A stretch of 64,000 bases of DNA from Dyadobacter sp. 3J3 (GTDB lineage: Bacteria; Bacteroidota; Bacteroidia; Cytophagales; Spirosomataceae), in contig NZ_VTOL01000005.1 of the NCBI RefSeq assembly GCF_009801115.1, positions 106,206 through 170,205 of the forward strand, given 5' to 3'. Below, one piece after another: positions 47,227 through 57,305 of this stretch. The notes beneath the pieces were generated by a model. It worked only from the letters and a program-made list of their open reading frames with translations. It was not told the DNA's origin and did no database searches. Position numbers and translations under genes: made by a program. Positions within the stretch are counted from its first letter, which is position 1. Each line of letters opens with the position of its first letter.

Positions 47227-47267
47227 CTATTGGAGAGAAAAAATAATAAATTATTTTACTTGAATTT

Positions 47268-48053
47268 TTATTTGCCCTGATAATCAGGTTTTTTCTTTTG
47301 TAAAAAAGATGAAATTCCTTCGTTAGCATCCTGCGTTTTATGTAACAAATCCTGATTTTTCATTTCAAGATTTAATATATCACTCAAACTGGATTCAAAA
47401 GACTGGTTGAAAACTTTTTTGATCGCTCCGATCGCTTTGGTAGGAGCGTGGCGGTAATAGGACACTGCTTCTTCAATTGCAGCATCCAGTTTTTCTTTCG
47501 GAACTGATTTATTAATTAAGCCAATTTGAACTGCTTCCGGCGCATAAACTTTCCGTCCGGTTGAGGCCAATTCAAAAGCTCTGGCCATTCCTATCAGTCT
47601 TGGTAAAAAGAAGGAAGCGCCTGCATCCGGCATTAACCCAATATGTACAAACATTTGGCTCAGATAGGAATCTTCACTGGCAATAATCAGATCACAGGCA
47701 AGTGCAAGTGAACATCCGGCTCCAACGGCCAACCCATTTAATTTGCAAATGACCGGTTTGGGGATATTTCTTATAGCCTCGATCATCGGATTATAGCCGT
47801 CACGAAGCATTTCTCCCGCACTTTCGCCTGATTCCATGGCTGCTTTTAAATCAGCTCCGGAGCAAAATGCTTTTTCACCTTCACCCGTTAAAACAATAAC
47901 CCTGACAGAGGAATCTTCTCCTGCTTCCTGAACTGCTTCTGTAATTTCACGGATTAATTCGAGTGTCAGCGCGTTATGAACTGCTTGTCTGTTCAGACTG
48001 ATTTTGACGACGCCGTCGTTGTTCGTGAAAAGAAGATTTTCATAATGTGCCAT
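47268..48053 (-). CDS. Enoyl-CoA hydratase/isomerase family protein (PaaG-like)
   Basis: A 261-residue crotonase-fold protein. Oxyanion-hole and substrate motifs are AFCSGADLKAAM and LNGLAVGAGCSLALACDLIIAS. In the position of the second catalytic acid it has GLMPDAGASFFLPRLIG, where aspartate replaces the usual glutamate; this is a pattern of PaaG-type isomerases. C-terminal helical tail LQKKKPDYQGK is standard. Role is probably in fatty acid or phenylacetate breakdown; no pathway neighbours lie nearby. Confidence 0.9.
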   Translation of the reverse strand: MAHYENLLFTNNDGVVKISLNRQAVHNALTLELIREITEAVQEAGEDSSVRVIVLTGEGEKAFCSGADLKAAMESGESAGEMLRDGYNPMIEAIRNIPKPVICKLNGLAVGAGCSLALACDLIIASEDSYLSQMFVHIGLMPDAGASFFLPRLIGMARAFELASTGRKVYAPEAVQIGLINKSVPKEKLDAAIEEAVSYYRHAPTKAIGAIKKVFNQSFESSLSDILNLEMKNQDLLHKTQDANEGISSFLQKKKPDYQGK

Positions 48054-48180
48054 AGTTTAGGTCCGTTCGTTTAAGAATAAAGTATATGCCACCACTTTGT
48101 GGTTAATATACAACGTAGACAAATTTTTTCTGCAATAACAATAATCCTTCCGGTGTACTTGATTTATTTGCGAAGTAACA

Positions 48181-48245
48181 ATCCTGAAAGGATGATATTA
48201 TTATAGAGATGAGGCGGCATAACTGGAATCAAACCCTGAAAGGGT
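48181..48245. repeat. Small palindromic intergenic repeats
   Basis: ATCCTGAAAGGAT (48181-48193) and ACCCTGAAAGGGT (48233-48245) share the pattern (A)(T/C)CCTGAAAGG(A/G)T and lie 52 bp apart between the enoyl-CoA hydratase and PAP2-like genes. They look like members of a dispersed palindrome family. Confidence 0.6.
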
Positions 48246-48306
48246 GAAATAGTTTATCGATGGTTTTACCTCACATTCATTTTGTTAAAACTTATCGGAG
48301 ATGTTT

Positions 48307-48966
48307 TCAAAACAAAAAATAAATAGTAGCACTACTCACAGTAAGTCCACATGCAAGGCCAGCTATGATTTGTGCCGGGGTATGGGCATTTAAGTAAAGT
48401 CTGGCACTTAATAAAATGCCGCTTATTAAGACAACGATCAGTAAGGGTGTCAATAACAAATGCTCTTCAAAACGGATTACCAACCCGGCCAGAATGCCGA
48501 TTGCTCCGCCCATTCCGGTAGCGTGGGCACTTATTTTCCAGGAAAGGCTTACAATCGCCACGATAATCAAAGAAACCGTAACACTTCCCAAAAGAATTGA
48601 TATCTGCGGTGCAAGTTCTGCTATGGGCTGCAATTTCCATCCGAATAAATAGGTCGCGATCGCATAAATAATCCCGGTTGCCAGGTAGGGCAGGCGTCTT
48701 TCACGCAGAGAATCTACATGCAAAGTGCTTACGATTCCTAAACGGAAGAAATAATATATGACGATTGTAGGTGCTACAAAGGTGTTTAAAAAGATCAAAA
48801 GCAAAAGGCTGCCCAGTCCCGGAAGTTCCAAAGCACTCACACCGGCAAGCTCAGGAGTGATCAGAAAAAGGACAGCAAAAAGATATGTAGTAATGATCAG
48901 AGGATGAAATACTACGGACAAAAATGTGGCGATGCGGGTATTCAAAATTGGATATGCGTTAGTCAT
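48307..48966 (-). CDS. PAP2-like membrane protein
   Basis: A 219-residue protein with six or seven hydrophobic helices. The features SWKISAHATGMGGAIG and LSARLYLNAHTPAQIIAG resemble the second and third phosphatase motifs (SxH and SRxxxxxHxxxD/Q) of the PAP2 superfamily, preceded by LRERRLPYL. It may act on lipid phosphates in the membrane. It is divergent from asnS. Confidence 0.75.
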   Translation of the reverse strand: MTNAYPILNTRIATFLSVVFHPLIITTYLFAVLFLITPELAGVSALELPGLGSLLLLIFLNTFVAPTIVIYYFFRLGIVSTLHVDSLRERRLPYLATGIIYAIATYLFGWKLQPIAELAPQISILLGSVTVSLIIVAIVSLSWKISAHATGMGGAIGILAGLVIRFEEHLLLTPLLIVVLISGILLSARLYLNAHTPAQIIAGLACGLTVSSATIYFLF

Positions 48967-49070
48967 AGTTTGCTAAGAACAAAATTAAGCCATAAACCGC
49001 TTTGGTCAATACCCTTTTTGAACATAAAAGTAAGTTGGGTTATAAGAATAGGTTTTCGTAGGGTATTTTG

Positions 49071-49078
49071 TAATTTTG
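49071..49078 (+). promoter_or_regulatory. Promoter -7 element upstream of asnS
   Basis: TAATTTTG fits TAnnTTTG, 55 bp before the asnS ATG. The -33 element is weak (TTTTCG near 49053). Confidence 0.55.
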
Positions 49079-49133
49079 CGCCTCATAAAAATTGGAAGTT
49101 TGAGTTTTATATAAAGATTGAATTTATAGTAAG

Positions 49134-50570
49134 ATGGGACCTTTGCAGATCAAAGAATTATTACAACAGACTCCGGATGCACAATCCGTTACCCTGAAAG
49201 GTTGGGTACGTACGAAACGTGAAAGTAAAAACGCGATTTTCATAGCGCTTAATGACGGATCAACGATTCATAATATCCAGGCGGTTGCCGCTCCGGGACA
49301 ATTCTCTGCTGAACTTTTGCTGACGGTCACCACCGGTTCTTGTCTGAAAATAACGGGCCAGCTTGTGGCATCTCAGGGTTCTGGCCAGGCTGTGGAAGTA
49401 AAAATCGATGATATTTTTGTTTATGGAACAGCTGATGTGGATTCTTATCCATTGCAGCCCAAAAGACATTCGCTGGAATTTTTACGTGAAATAGCACATT
49501 TACGTCCACGTACCAATACGTTCAGTGCCATTCTTCGTATTCGCCATGCACTGGCTTTTGCAGTTCATAAATATTATAACGACAGAGGGTTTTTCTATCT
49601 TCATACGCCGATCATCACAGCTTCTGATGCAGAAGGTGCTGGTGAAATGTTCCGTGTTACGACGCTGGATCTTGAAAAACTGCCAAGAACAGACGAAGGA
49701 GATATTAATTTCAAAGAAGACTTTTTCGGAAGAGAAGCGAATCTGACGGTTTCCGGACAATTGGAAGGTGAGCTAGGAGCGATGGCGCTTTCAAAAATAT
49801 ATACTTTCGGTCCAACGTTCCGTGCTGAAAATTCAAACACGACACGCCATTTGGCCGAGTTTTGGATGATTGAGCCTGAAATGGCTTTCTTTGAGCTGGA
49901 AGATAACATGGACCTTGCAGAGGATTTCATCAAGACTGTTATCAGTTATGCGCTGGAAAACTGCAAAGATGATCTTGCTTTCCTTGAAAACCGTTTGGCA
50001 GAAGAAGATAAAAACAAACCGCAAAATGAACGTTCGATTCCGCTTTTGGAAAAACTGAATTTTGTTGTTGAAAATGCTTTTGAACGTCTTACTTATACCG
50101 AAGCGATCGATATTCTTTTGAAATCGAAACCGCATAAAGAAAAGAAATTCCAGTATCCTGTGGGCTGGGGAATTGATTTGTCCAGCGAACACGAACGTTA
50201 TCTGGTTGAAAAACATTTCAAAAAACCGGTTATCCTGACCAACTATCCGCGTGAGATCAAATCGTTCTACATGAAACTGGATGACGATGGAAAAACAGTG
50301 CGTGCAATGGACGTTCTTTTTCCTGGAATCGGAGAAATTATTGGAGGAAGTCAGCGTGAAGACAATTACGAGAAATTACTGGAACGTGTTCACGAAGTGG
50401 GAATTGATCCTGAAACGATCTGGTGGTATCTGGAAACACGTAAATTCGGAACTGCGCCGCACTCCGGTTTCGGTTTAGGTTTTGAGCGTCTGGTATTGTT
50501 CGTAACCGGAATGGCCAACATCCGTGATGTGATTCCTTTTCCAAGATATCCAAAAAGCGCTGAGTTTTAA
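49134..50570 (+). CDS. asnS: Asparaginyl-tRNA synthetase
   Basis: A 478-residue class IIb synthetase. The N-terminal OB-fold ([23 protein letters not shown]) binds the anticodon; motif 1 is near [19 protein letters not shown], motif 2 has [22 protein letters not shown], and motif 3 has [17 protein letters not shown]. It charges tRNA-Asn. An internal stretch near residue 285 ([14 protein letters not shown] EEDKNKPQ) is a usual NRS insertion. The stop lies within a hairpin shared with the convergent methyltransferase gene. Confidence 0.96.
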   Translation: MGPLQIKELLQQTPDAQSVTLKGWVRTKRESKNAIFIALNDGSTIHNIQAVAAPGQFSAELLLTVTTGSCLKITGQLVASQGSGQAVEVKIDDIFVYGTADVDSYPLQPKRHSLEFLREIAHLRPRTNTFSAILRIRHALAFAVHKYYNDRGFFYLHTPIITASDAEGAGEMFRVTTLDLEKLPRTDEGDINFKEDFFGREANLTVSGQLEGELGAMALSKIYTFGPTFRAENSNTTRHLAEFWMIEPEMAFFELEDNMDLAEDFIKTVISYALENCKDDLAFLENRLAEEDKNKPQNERSIPLLEKLNFVVENAFERLTYTEAIDILLKSKPHKEKKFQYPVGWGIDLSSEHERYLVEKHFKKPVILTNYPREIKSFYMKLDDDGKTVRAMDVLFPGIGEIIGGSQREDNYEKLLERVHEVGIDPETIWWYLETRKFGTAPHSGFGLGFERLVLFVTGMANIRDVIPFPRYPKSAEF

Positions 50571-50580
50571 TCAGCGCTTT
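50554..50580. terminator. Bidirectional terminator between asnS and the methyltransferase gene
   Basis: Perfect 10-bp arms AAAGCGCTGA / TCAGCGCTTT flank the asnS stop codon region. The left arm lies in the last codons of asnS. On both strands the stem is followed by T-rich sequence, suitable for convergent genes. Confidence 0.75.
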
Positions 50581-50586
50581 CTGAAA

Positions 50587-51309
50587 TTATTTTTCACCGT
50601 AATAGCACGCAAAAACGCTGTTGCGGTGAAGAATATCATAATGAGAAAAGCCGGAATAACGCAGCAAACCAAGCTGAAACGGCAAAGAACGCGGAGAGTC
50701 TTCCTTATCAATGTAAGCGAAGACTTTTTCTTTATATTCCGTTCCGCCAATCGATTCCAGATAATCTCCATAACGTTTCCACATCAGCTTATGAACGCCT
50801 GGTTCATCAAAGGAAACAAGATCAGAAACATAAATCCTTCCGCCCGGTTTTAACCAGATATATAATTTTTCAAAGGTTTCCTGCCAGTCTTCATCATCGC
50901 GAAGGTGATGTAAAACAGCTCCCGCCAAAATACAGTCAAAAGAATTTTCTTCAAAATCAAGATCACGAAGATCCGATTGATATGTTTGGACATAATTCAC
51001 GCCTGAAGCTTCAATACGTTCGCTGGCTCTTTTCAGCATTGGCTGACTGAGATCTACCAAATGACAAGCTAACGGATGAATTTCCTGCAAAACCCTTAGT
51101 GTAAAATTCCCGGCGCCGCAGCCAAGATCAAGAATTGTATCGTTTGGTTTTAAATGCAAAGCAGCTGTTTGTGCCACCAGATCCAAAACCAAAGGTGCGT
51201 CAATAGTCGCCTGCTGTCCCGTTTCAAGCTTGCTGAAACGTTCAACGTCATTGTCAAAACGGTCCTGGATTTCCTCAATTGTTGATTTTTGTTCTAATGG
51301 AGTCGTCAT
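50587..51309 (-). CDS. Class I SAM-dependent methyltransferase
   Basis: A 240-residue methyltransferase. Motif I is ILDLGCGAGNFTLRVL, motif II/IV is FDCILAGAVLHHLRDDEDW, and GGRIYVSDLVSF follows. The long N-terminus (EIQDRFDNDVERFSKLETGQQATIDAP) is common in methyltransferases acting on small molecules or quinone-type substrates. Substrate is unknown. It is convergent with asnS. Confidence 0.88.
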   Translation of the reverse strand: MTTPLEQKSTIEEIQDRFDNDVERFSKLETGQQATIDAPLVLDLVAQTAALHLKPNDTILDLGCGAGNFTLRVLQEIHPLACHLVDLSQPMLKRASERIEASGVNYVQTYQSDLRDLDFEENSFDCILAGAVLHHLRDDEDWQETFEKLYIWLKPGGRIYVSDLVSFDEPGVHKLMWKRYGDYLESIGGTEYKEKVFAYIDKEDSPRSLPFQLGLLRYSGFSHYDILHRNSVFACYYGEK

Positions 51310-51566
51310 TTATTTTGCCGGGTTTGTCTGTGGTGTTAACTTATTTTGGAATCAATCTAAATCGGAGTCAGGTTCTTTACTTTCTAATATATATCTTTGT
51401 AAGCTCGGTAAATTTTAATTTCTATGTATTTGGATTTGTAATGTTATACGAAGATAACGCATAACCGGGTTGCTATCATATTGAAATAGATTAGATAAAA
51501 TATAGAAAATGCTAACTGTTCATCGTTAGTATTTAACGTTTAAAAAACTTAATTGGCCAAAAGCCT

Positions 51567-52787
51567 ATGTTGAAAAAAGTGCAGCCGAAAATGTGGTGGG
51601 CGGCGTTATTTGCCGTATTTGTAATAGTGCTTTCCTGGGGATGGGTGAGGAACAGCAGATCGCACGATCTGGTGAATTTCAAAAGAAACGCCAAGTCGAA
51701 TCCCAATTTAGATCCTGTTGAGATCAAGGATCCTGATGCGAAAACATTAGCTAAAATTGAACAAATTCAAGATATTTTCAGGAGGAAAAGGAATGCTGGT
51801 TTCAACGGAAACGTACTGATTGTTCAAAAAGGAAAGGTACTGTATCAGAATTCTTTTGGATATGCGCATTTGAGGGATAAGGATTCGCTGCAAAGTCATT
51901 CCAAGTTTCAACTGGCTTCTTTGTCAAAACCTTTTACGGCAGTTGCTGTTCTGAAATTGATTCAGGAAGGGAAAGTCAGTCTGGATGATTCCGTACAACG
52001 GTTTTTTCCTGATTTCCCATACCATGGAGTGAAAGTGGATATGCTGTTAAGTCACAGAAGTGGTTTGCCAAATTATATTTATTCTTTCCCGGATAGCGTT
52101 CGCCACGGTAAAAAATTTCCTGTCAATATGACGATCATGGATTGGTATGCCAAGGTGGTGCCAACACCGCAGCCATATAATAGGCCAGGTCGCTCTTTCA
52201 ATTATTGTAATACAAACTATTGTGTACTAGCAGCCATTGTTGAAAAGGTAAGTGGCGGTTCTTTTGACAATTTTGTGCATAATGAAATTTTCACGCCGCT
52301 CGGAATGAATAATACCGTTTTGGTAACAGATACTTCAAAAAGCGCGATGATGTATCGCACCGTCGGGCATCAATACGGGCGAATGCTTGCCAAAGACTAT
52401 TATGATGATGTCGTTGGAGATAAAGGTTTGTATTCCACCACTGGTGATATTTATCGTTTTTATGCAGGGTTGACTTCGGGACTGTTAATCGATAAAAAGC
52501 TTCTGACGGAAGCCTGGACACCGAGAAGTTTTGAACGCGACGGAATCAGAAATTATGGTTACGGATTCCGTATGCATGTAAAACCGGATCATTCCACACG
52601 GTTTATTTATCATGGCGGATGGTGGAAAGGATATAATTCCATGTTCTGGATTTGTCCGGAAGATGAGGCTGTTATTATTATTTTAGGAAATTCATACAAC
52701 AAAAATATTTACGATATCAAAGAGTTATTGACTGTGCTGCACGGCAGCGAAAGTGAAAAGCTGGAAGATATCGAGAAAGACCTTTAG
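51567..52787 (+). CDS. Serine hydrolase of the beta-lactamase/penicillin-binding family
   Basis: A 406-residue protein with an N-terminal membrane anchor (residues ~10-25) and a PF00144-type domain. The nucleophile motif is SLSKPF (S-x-x-K), the second is YCNTNYC (Y-x-N), and the third is YHGGWW (HxG), all in the right order. It may be a peptidase or esterase acting on the cell wall or small molecules; true beta-lactamase activity is not implied. It is followed by nuoL 61 bp downstream. Confidence 0.9.
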   Translation: MLKKVQPKMWWAALFAVFVIVLSWGWVRNSRSHDLVNFKRNAKSNPNLDPVEIKDPDAKTLAKIEQIQDIFRRKRNAGFNGNVLIVQKGKVLYQNSFGYAHLRDKDSLQSHSKFQLASLSKPFTAVAVLKLIQEGKVSLDDSVQRFFPDFPYHGVKVDMLLSHRSGLPNYIYSFPDSVRHGKKFPVNMTIMDWYAKVVPTPQPYNRPGRSFNYCNTNYCVLAAIVEKVSGGSFDNFVHNEIFTPLGMNNTVLVTDTSKSAMMYRTVGHQYGRMLAKDYYDDVVGDKGLYSTTGDIYRFYAGLTSGLLIDKKLLTEAWTPRSFERDGIRNYGYGFRMHVKPDHSTRFIYHGGWWKGYNSMFWICPEDEAVIIILGNSYNKNIYDIKELLTVLHGSESEKLEDIEKDL

Positions 52788-52848
52788 TCTAGTTTGAAAT
52801 CGGCGAGTAATTCAGGATATTTGCCGGACTTAACGAATACTCACCTCA

Positions 52849-54813
52849 ATGTCAGAAACTGCTTATACCGTACCTGCGTCCTTGCTTCTGGGTTTACCGA
52901 TTCTGGCATTTTTTGTTTTGTGGCTTGGCGGAAAAAACCTGAACAAACCAGCAGGATGGATTGGCGCTTTTATTACGGCGATTGGCCTTGCTATCAGTAT
53001 TTTTTATGCTGATATTGATACGCTTCACACGGTTAAAATGAACTGGGCCCTTATCGGCCAAACCAATATTGAACTTTCTTTCCGATTCGATGAACTGACG
53101 CTGATTATGCTGATCATTGTTCATTTTGTCGCTTTTCTGGTTCAAATTTATTCCATGTCTTATTTGCATGGCGACAACAGTCTTCACCGGTATTTTGCTT
53201 TTATTCAGCTTTTCCTTTTTTCCATGGTTGGGATTGTACTTGCCGGAAATCTTCTGGTGATGTACATTTTCTGGGAATTGGTGGGTCTTTCCTCTTATTT
53301 GTTAATTGGTTTCTGGTATTTTAAACCACGCGCGGTTTGGGCAGCACAGAAAGCATTCGTTTTAAACAGAATTGGAGATGCAGCTTTCCTGACCGGAATT
53401 TTAATGCTGTTTTACTATATTGGCTCTACCGACTTTGAGGTGCTTGCCACTTCGATTCAATCGCTTGATCCGGGAATTTTAACGGGAATCGGTTTATGCC
53501 TTTTCGGAGGTTGTATGGGTAAATCGGCTCAGTTCCCATTGTCCGGCTGGTTGCCGGATGCGATGGAAGGCCCAACACCTGTTTCTGCATTAATCCACGC
53601 AGCGACGATGGTTGCAGCCGGGATATTTTTACTAGCCAGAATTTCATTTTTATTAACACCCGAAGCACAAATTGTCATCGCTTGCATAGGAACTATTACA
53701 ATGGTGATCGGTGCGGTAAAAGCAACGCAGGTTTGGGATATTAAAAGAGTGCTGGCTTATTCAACCATGTCTCAGTTGGGTCTGATGGTGATCGCTGTCG
53801 GACTTGGTAGCTGGCGGACTGCCCTTTTTCATTTGGCAACGCACGCATTTTTCAAAGCCGGATTATTTCTTTCTGCCGGTTCTGTCATTCACGCGGTCAC
53901 ACCTTCGGACATCGACGATACTTTTGATCCGCAGGATATGCGGACCATGGGTGGGCTTCGGAAATATTTACCGATCACTTTTATCTGTTTTGTGATTTGT
54001 TCATCCGCTTTGGCCGGACTTCCGTTTTTCTCAGGATTTTTGTCAAAAGACGCGATTATCGTCGAAGCGTTTTTCTGGGCTGAAAAACATGGAGCCTGGG
54101 CTTATTTCTTCCCGGTCATCATTATGATTTCTGCCGGAGTGACTGCTTATTATATGACACGCCAGGTTTGGCTGATCTTTTTAGGTGAAAAGCGATACCA
54201 GATTTTCAAATCCGTTCATCCGCATGAATCTCCGGTCAGCATGTGGGGGCCGATGGCTTTGTTAGCAGCACTTTCCATTTTTATCTGGTTTTCATGGAAT
54301 CCCTTTGATGCATCTTACGGCTGGTTTTTAGAACTGGTAGGAGCAGAGGAATTCGGACATATTCTATGGGTGCCTTTCGTTGCAACCGGCATTACGGTTC
54401 TGTGTATTTTTCTTGCATTCAGAGAGACAAGGGCGGAAGATCCATTTTCAATGTATTCCGGAAATGCTAAAAACTCAATTCCTGTATTGAAAAAATTAGC
54501 TGGATTAAATGAATTTTCCAGAGAGAATTTTTTCATCAAATCCTTTGCTTTTATTTCTGCCGGTTTAATGCAGTTTGAAGTTAAAATTATCAATTCCTTT
54601 GTGGATGGCGTGGCAAAATGGAGCGTGGTAATGGCGCATGTGTTAAGTTGGGGCGACAGAAATATTGTTGACGGCGGGGTTAAATTGACTGTTTTTACAA
54701 TAAAATCGGCCGGGCAGGGAGTTCGTGAATTACAAAACGGGAAAATACAATCCTATTATTTAGTAACGGCGCTAGGAGTAGTTCTTCTGGTTTTGTGGTT
54801 AATGATTTTATAA
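52849..54813 (+). CDS. nuoL: NADH-quinone oxidoreductase subunit L (NuoL)
   Basis: A 654-residue antiporter-like complex I subunit. It has about fourteen helices with the key charged residues in MYIFWELVGLSSYLLIGFWYF, GKSAQFPLSGWLPDAMEGPTPVSALIHAATMVAAG (outline) and THAFFKAGLFL, and the C-terminal lateral helix region ending LVTALGVVLLVLWLMIL. It pumps protons in complex I. The rest of nuo (A-K, N) is not next to it; only nuoM follows. Start ATG at 52849. Confidence 0.93.
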   Translation: MSETAYTVPASLLLGLPILAFFVLWLGGKNLNKPAGWIGAFITAIGLAISIFYADIDTLHTVKMNWALIGQTNIELSFRFDELTLIMLIIVHFVAFLVQIYSMSYLHGDNSLHRYFAFIQLFLFSMVGIVLAGNLLVMYIFWELVGLSSYLLIGFWYFKPRAVWAAQKAFVLNRIGDAAFLTGILMLFYYIGSTDFEVLATSIQSLDPGILTGIGLCLFGGCMGKSAQFPLSGWLPDAMEGPTPVSALIHAATMVAAGIFLLARISFLLTPEAQIVIACIGTITMVIGAVKATQVWDIKRVLAYSTMSQLGLMVIAVGLGSWRTALFHLATHAFFKAGLFLSAGSVIHAVTPSDIDDTFDPQDMRTMGGLRKYLPITFICFVICSSALAGLPFFSGFLSKDAIIVEAFFWAEKHGAWAYFFPVIIMISAGVTAYYMTRQVWLIFLGEKRYQIFKSVHPHESPVSMWGPMALLAALSIFIWFSWNPFDASYGWFLELVGAEEFGHILWVPFVATGITVLCIFLAFRETRAEDPFSMYSGNAKNSIPVLKKLAGLNEFSRENFFIKSFAFISAGLMQFEVKIINSFVDGVAKWSVVMAHVLSWGDRNIVDGGVKLTVFTIKSAGQGVRELQNGKIQSYYLVTALGVVLLVLWLMIL

Positions 54814-54871
54814 GAAAATAATTCAGGAGCGCGGTTTGCTCTTTATCATATATTCGTTTCAGTTTATCCTA

Positions 54872-56539
54872 ATGATTGATCATATACTTTCCTTACTGAT
54901 AGCCATTCCATTATTCGGAGCCGCAGCCGTTTCTGTCTGGCCGTCTCAGCGGCCTGGTGATTTCAGATTGATTGCGCTTTCCGTTTTGTTGTTGGAATTG
55001 TTAACCGGACTTTCCCTTTTTCTCTTTTTTGATAATCAAAATACTGGTTTTCAATTAAGCGAAACCGCAGACTGGATTACACTTCCAATTGGTTCCCTTG
55101 GAACGGTTTCAATTGATTATGCATTGGCAGTTGATGGGATCAGTTTCCCTTTGGTGTTACTAGCTGTTGTTGTTTTGTTTGTCGGAATGATCAGTTCATG
55201 GAGTATTGATCAAAAAACGAGAGCGTATTTTGCTTTATATCTTGTTCTGAGTGCCAGTATCATTGGCTGTTTTTTGGCTCAGGATTTCTTCCTTTTCTAT
55301 CTATTTTTTGAATTCATGCTTCTGCCCATGTATTTCCTCATTGGTTTATGGGGCGGACCAAGAAGAGAATATGCAGCGCTTAAATTCTTTGTCTATACAT
55401 TTTTCGGATCTTTATTGATCCTGATCGTGATGATCGGATTATATCTTTCCGTAATTGATCCGGTAGAAACTGCGCGAGCGGTAGGGATTTTAGGACCGGA
55501 AGATCTCGTGCAAACGGACATCATTTTACAAATTCAGCAATGGCTTGCGGATGGCAGAATCGGTGCAGATCAACTGGTACATACGTTTCGCTTTTCATAT
55601 TTGTCGGATGCCGGAAATTATATCCCGGGCTCCATTTTAAGTCCTGAAACTGAATTTATTCTATTCGGAATTCCGGTTCGTTTACTGGCTTTCTGGTTTT
55701 TGTTTATCGGTTTTGCGGTGAAATTACCCGTTGTTCCTGTCCATACCTGGTTGCCGGATGCCCACGTAGAAGCGCCAACACCTATTTCGGTAGTGTTGGC
55801 AGGAATACTTTTGAAAATAGGAGGATATGGTTTTATAAGAATTGTTGACGGATTTTTCCCTGTTGAAGCACAATACAGCATGGTTCCGCTGGCAATTTTG
55901 GGAATGATTTCAATTGTTTACGGTGGATTTAATGCCTTGGGACAAAGTGACCTGAAAAAGATGATCGCTTATTCTTCCGTCTCTCACATGGGTTTTGTTT
56001 TACTCGGTATTGCCGCCTTCACAGCCGAAGGTATCAATGGAGCCATATATCAAATGGTGAGTCACGGTGTACTTTCGTCGATGTTATTCCTCTTGGCGGG
56101 TGTTATCTACGATCGTACACACGACCGTAAAATTGATAATTACCGTGGATTGATCGGCCCGATGCCTCGCTATACCGTTTTAACCGGAATCGCATTTTTT
56201 GCTTCGTTAGGCTTACCGGGCTTCTCAGGTTTTGTTGGAGAGTTATTTACTTTGATGGGAGCATTTCAAGCTAACGCTATGCCTGTCTGGATACCTGCAC
56301 TTTCTACTTTGGGAATTGTACTGGCAGCAGCTTACTTTTTGTGGACGTATCAGCGTATGTTTTTTGGCTCGTTTTGGTATAAAAATGACAGCTCAATCAT
56401 ACTAACTGATTTAACAATTCGTGAAACGGCGCTTTTAGTGCCGCTTGCTATTCTTTCGGTTTTACTTGGGATTTTGCCTGGGTTGTTATTTAATATGACG
56501 GGACCTACGGTTCAGGCCTGGCTGGAAAGGCTGCAATAG
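54872..56539 (+). CDS. nuoM: NADH-quinone oxidoreductase subunit M (NuoM)
   Basis: A 555-residue antiporter-like complex I subunit starting MIDHILSLLIAIPLFGAA at ATG 54872. Conserved motifs: FYLFFEFMLLPMYFLIGLWGG, LPVVPVHTWLPDAHVEAPTPISV and SVSHMGFVLLGIAAF. It contains an insert of ~60 residues between helices 5 and 6 (DPVETARAVGILGPEDLVQTD region through LSDAGNYIPGS) which is long for NuoM. It follows nuoL by 58 bp. The TTG upstream is less likely. Confidence 0.93.
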   Translation: MIDHILSLLIAIPLFGAAAVSVWPSQRPGDFRLIALSVLLLELLTGLSLFLFFDNQNTGFQLSETADWITLPIGSLGTVSIDYALAVDGISFPLVLLAVVVLFVGMISSWSIDQKTRAYFALYLVLSASIIGCFLAQDFFLFYLFFEFMLLPMYFLIGLWGGPRREYAALKFFVYTFFGSLLILIVMIGLYLSVIDPVETARAVGILGPEDLVQTDIILQIQQWLADGRIGADQLVHTFRFSYLSDAGNYIPGSILSPETEFILFGIPVRLLAFWFLFIGFAVKLPVVPVHTWLPDAHVEAPTPISVVLAGILLKIGGYGFIRIVDGFFPVEAQYSMVPLAILGMISIVYGGFNALGQSDLKKMIAYSSVSHMGFVLLGIAAFTAEGINGAIYQMVSHGVLSSMLFLLAGVIYDRTHDRKIDNYRGLIGPMPRYTVLTGIAFFASLGLPGFSGFVGELFTLMGAFQANAMPVWIPALSTLGIVLAAAYFLWTYQRMFFGSFWYKNDSSIILTDLTIRETALLVPLAILSVLLGILPGLLFNMTGPTVQAWLERLQ

Positions 56540-56545
56540 TTTTTT

Positions 56546-56612
56546 GCCACGAATGCACTAATTTTTCACGAATTGGTTTTAAAATATTTGTGAAAATTCG
56601 TGCATTTGTGGC
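56546..56612. repeat. Imperfect long inverted repeat after nuoM
   Basis: GCCACGAATGCACTAATTTTTCAC and GTGAAAATTCGTGCATTTGTGGC form an imperfect inverted repeat of ~24 bp separated by a short loop. It separates nuoM from the convergent lipoprotein gene and could terminate both. It resembles dispersed intergenic hairpins common in this phylum. Confidence 0.65.
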
Positions 56613-56625
56613 GGTATAAATATTT

Positions 56626-57030
56626 CTATTTCCCAAAAATCCGATCAAAACTAAACCGATTTTTCTTTGACAATGCTTCCAGTTTTTGCTGTTGTTCGTT
56701 TGTCAGAACATACAAAATCTCTTCTCTTTTTGCTTCTGCCAGTTGTTTATGATCACGGCGTTTTGCATCGTCATTTTTGGACAGCTTCCTGTCTTTACGC
56801 GCGTAACGTTTTTCAATTTTTTTGATCTGTTTTACCTGTCTTTTGGAAAGGTCAAGATCAGCTGCGAATTTTTCGAGATTTTTTTCAAGTCTTTTGTTAT
56901 TCAGCTTTGGGTTAATTGTCGTTGTTTCCTGATAATCTTCTGAATCGCTTGAAGATGAATTACCGGAAGTCGCGCAGCCTGTAAATAGTAATCCGCTTAA
57001 AGCCAGAAATAAAAAGATGAGTTTTTTCAT
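56626..57030 (-). CDS. Small lipoprotein with charged helical domain
   Basis: Starting at ATG 57030 the protein is 134 residues. It has a lipoprotein signal ending LFTGC, a serine-rich linker, and a highly charged helical region (residues ~50-130; NNKRLEKNLEKFAADLDLSKRQVKQIKKIEKRY, in outline) with an LTNEQQQKLEAL motif. This pattern is like periplasmic Spy/CpxP-type helical-hairpin proteins with L-T-x-x-Q repeats, but the match is weak. Function unknown. Confidence 0.72.
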   Translation of the reverse strand: MKKLIFLFLALSGLLFTGCATSGNSSSSDSEDYQETTTINPKLNNKRLEKNLEKFAADLDLSKRQVKQIKKIEKRYARKDRKLSKNDDAKRRDHKQLAEAKREEILYVLTNEQQQKLEALSKKNRFSFDRIFGK

Positions 57031-57305
57031 GGACGGCATTTTGTTGAAATGAATATTGATGGTACTAACGAAGATCGGCTTGGAAAGAATATAAACCCCG
57101 GATGAAAAATCTGTCCGCCAAACTTCTTTCACTATCCTTTACACAAATAGGCTTATTTAAATAAAATTACTTATGCGCATTCCCGCCGATAGTATTTTTC
57201 AGTAAGAATCCAGTAATTGTAGTTGTGTTTATGAACCTACGCCATAAAAGTTTTTCATAAGTACTACTTATACCAAATTTTATTTCCTTTTCCCTAATTT
57301 TTCTA

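Noticed and set aside
51567..52787. Antibiotic-resistance beta-lactamase
   Set aside because: The SLSK, YCN and HGG motifs fit the broad PF00144 serine hydrolase family with a membrane anchor, which mostly contains peptidases and esterases.
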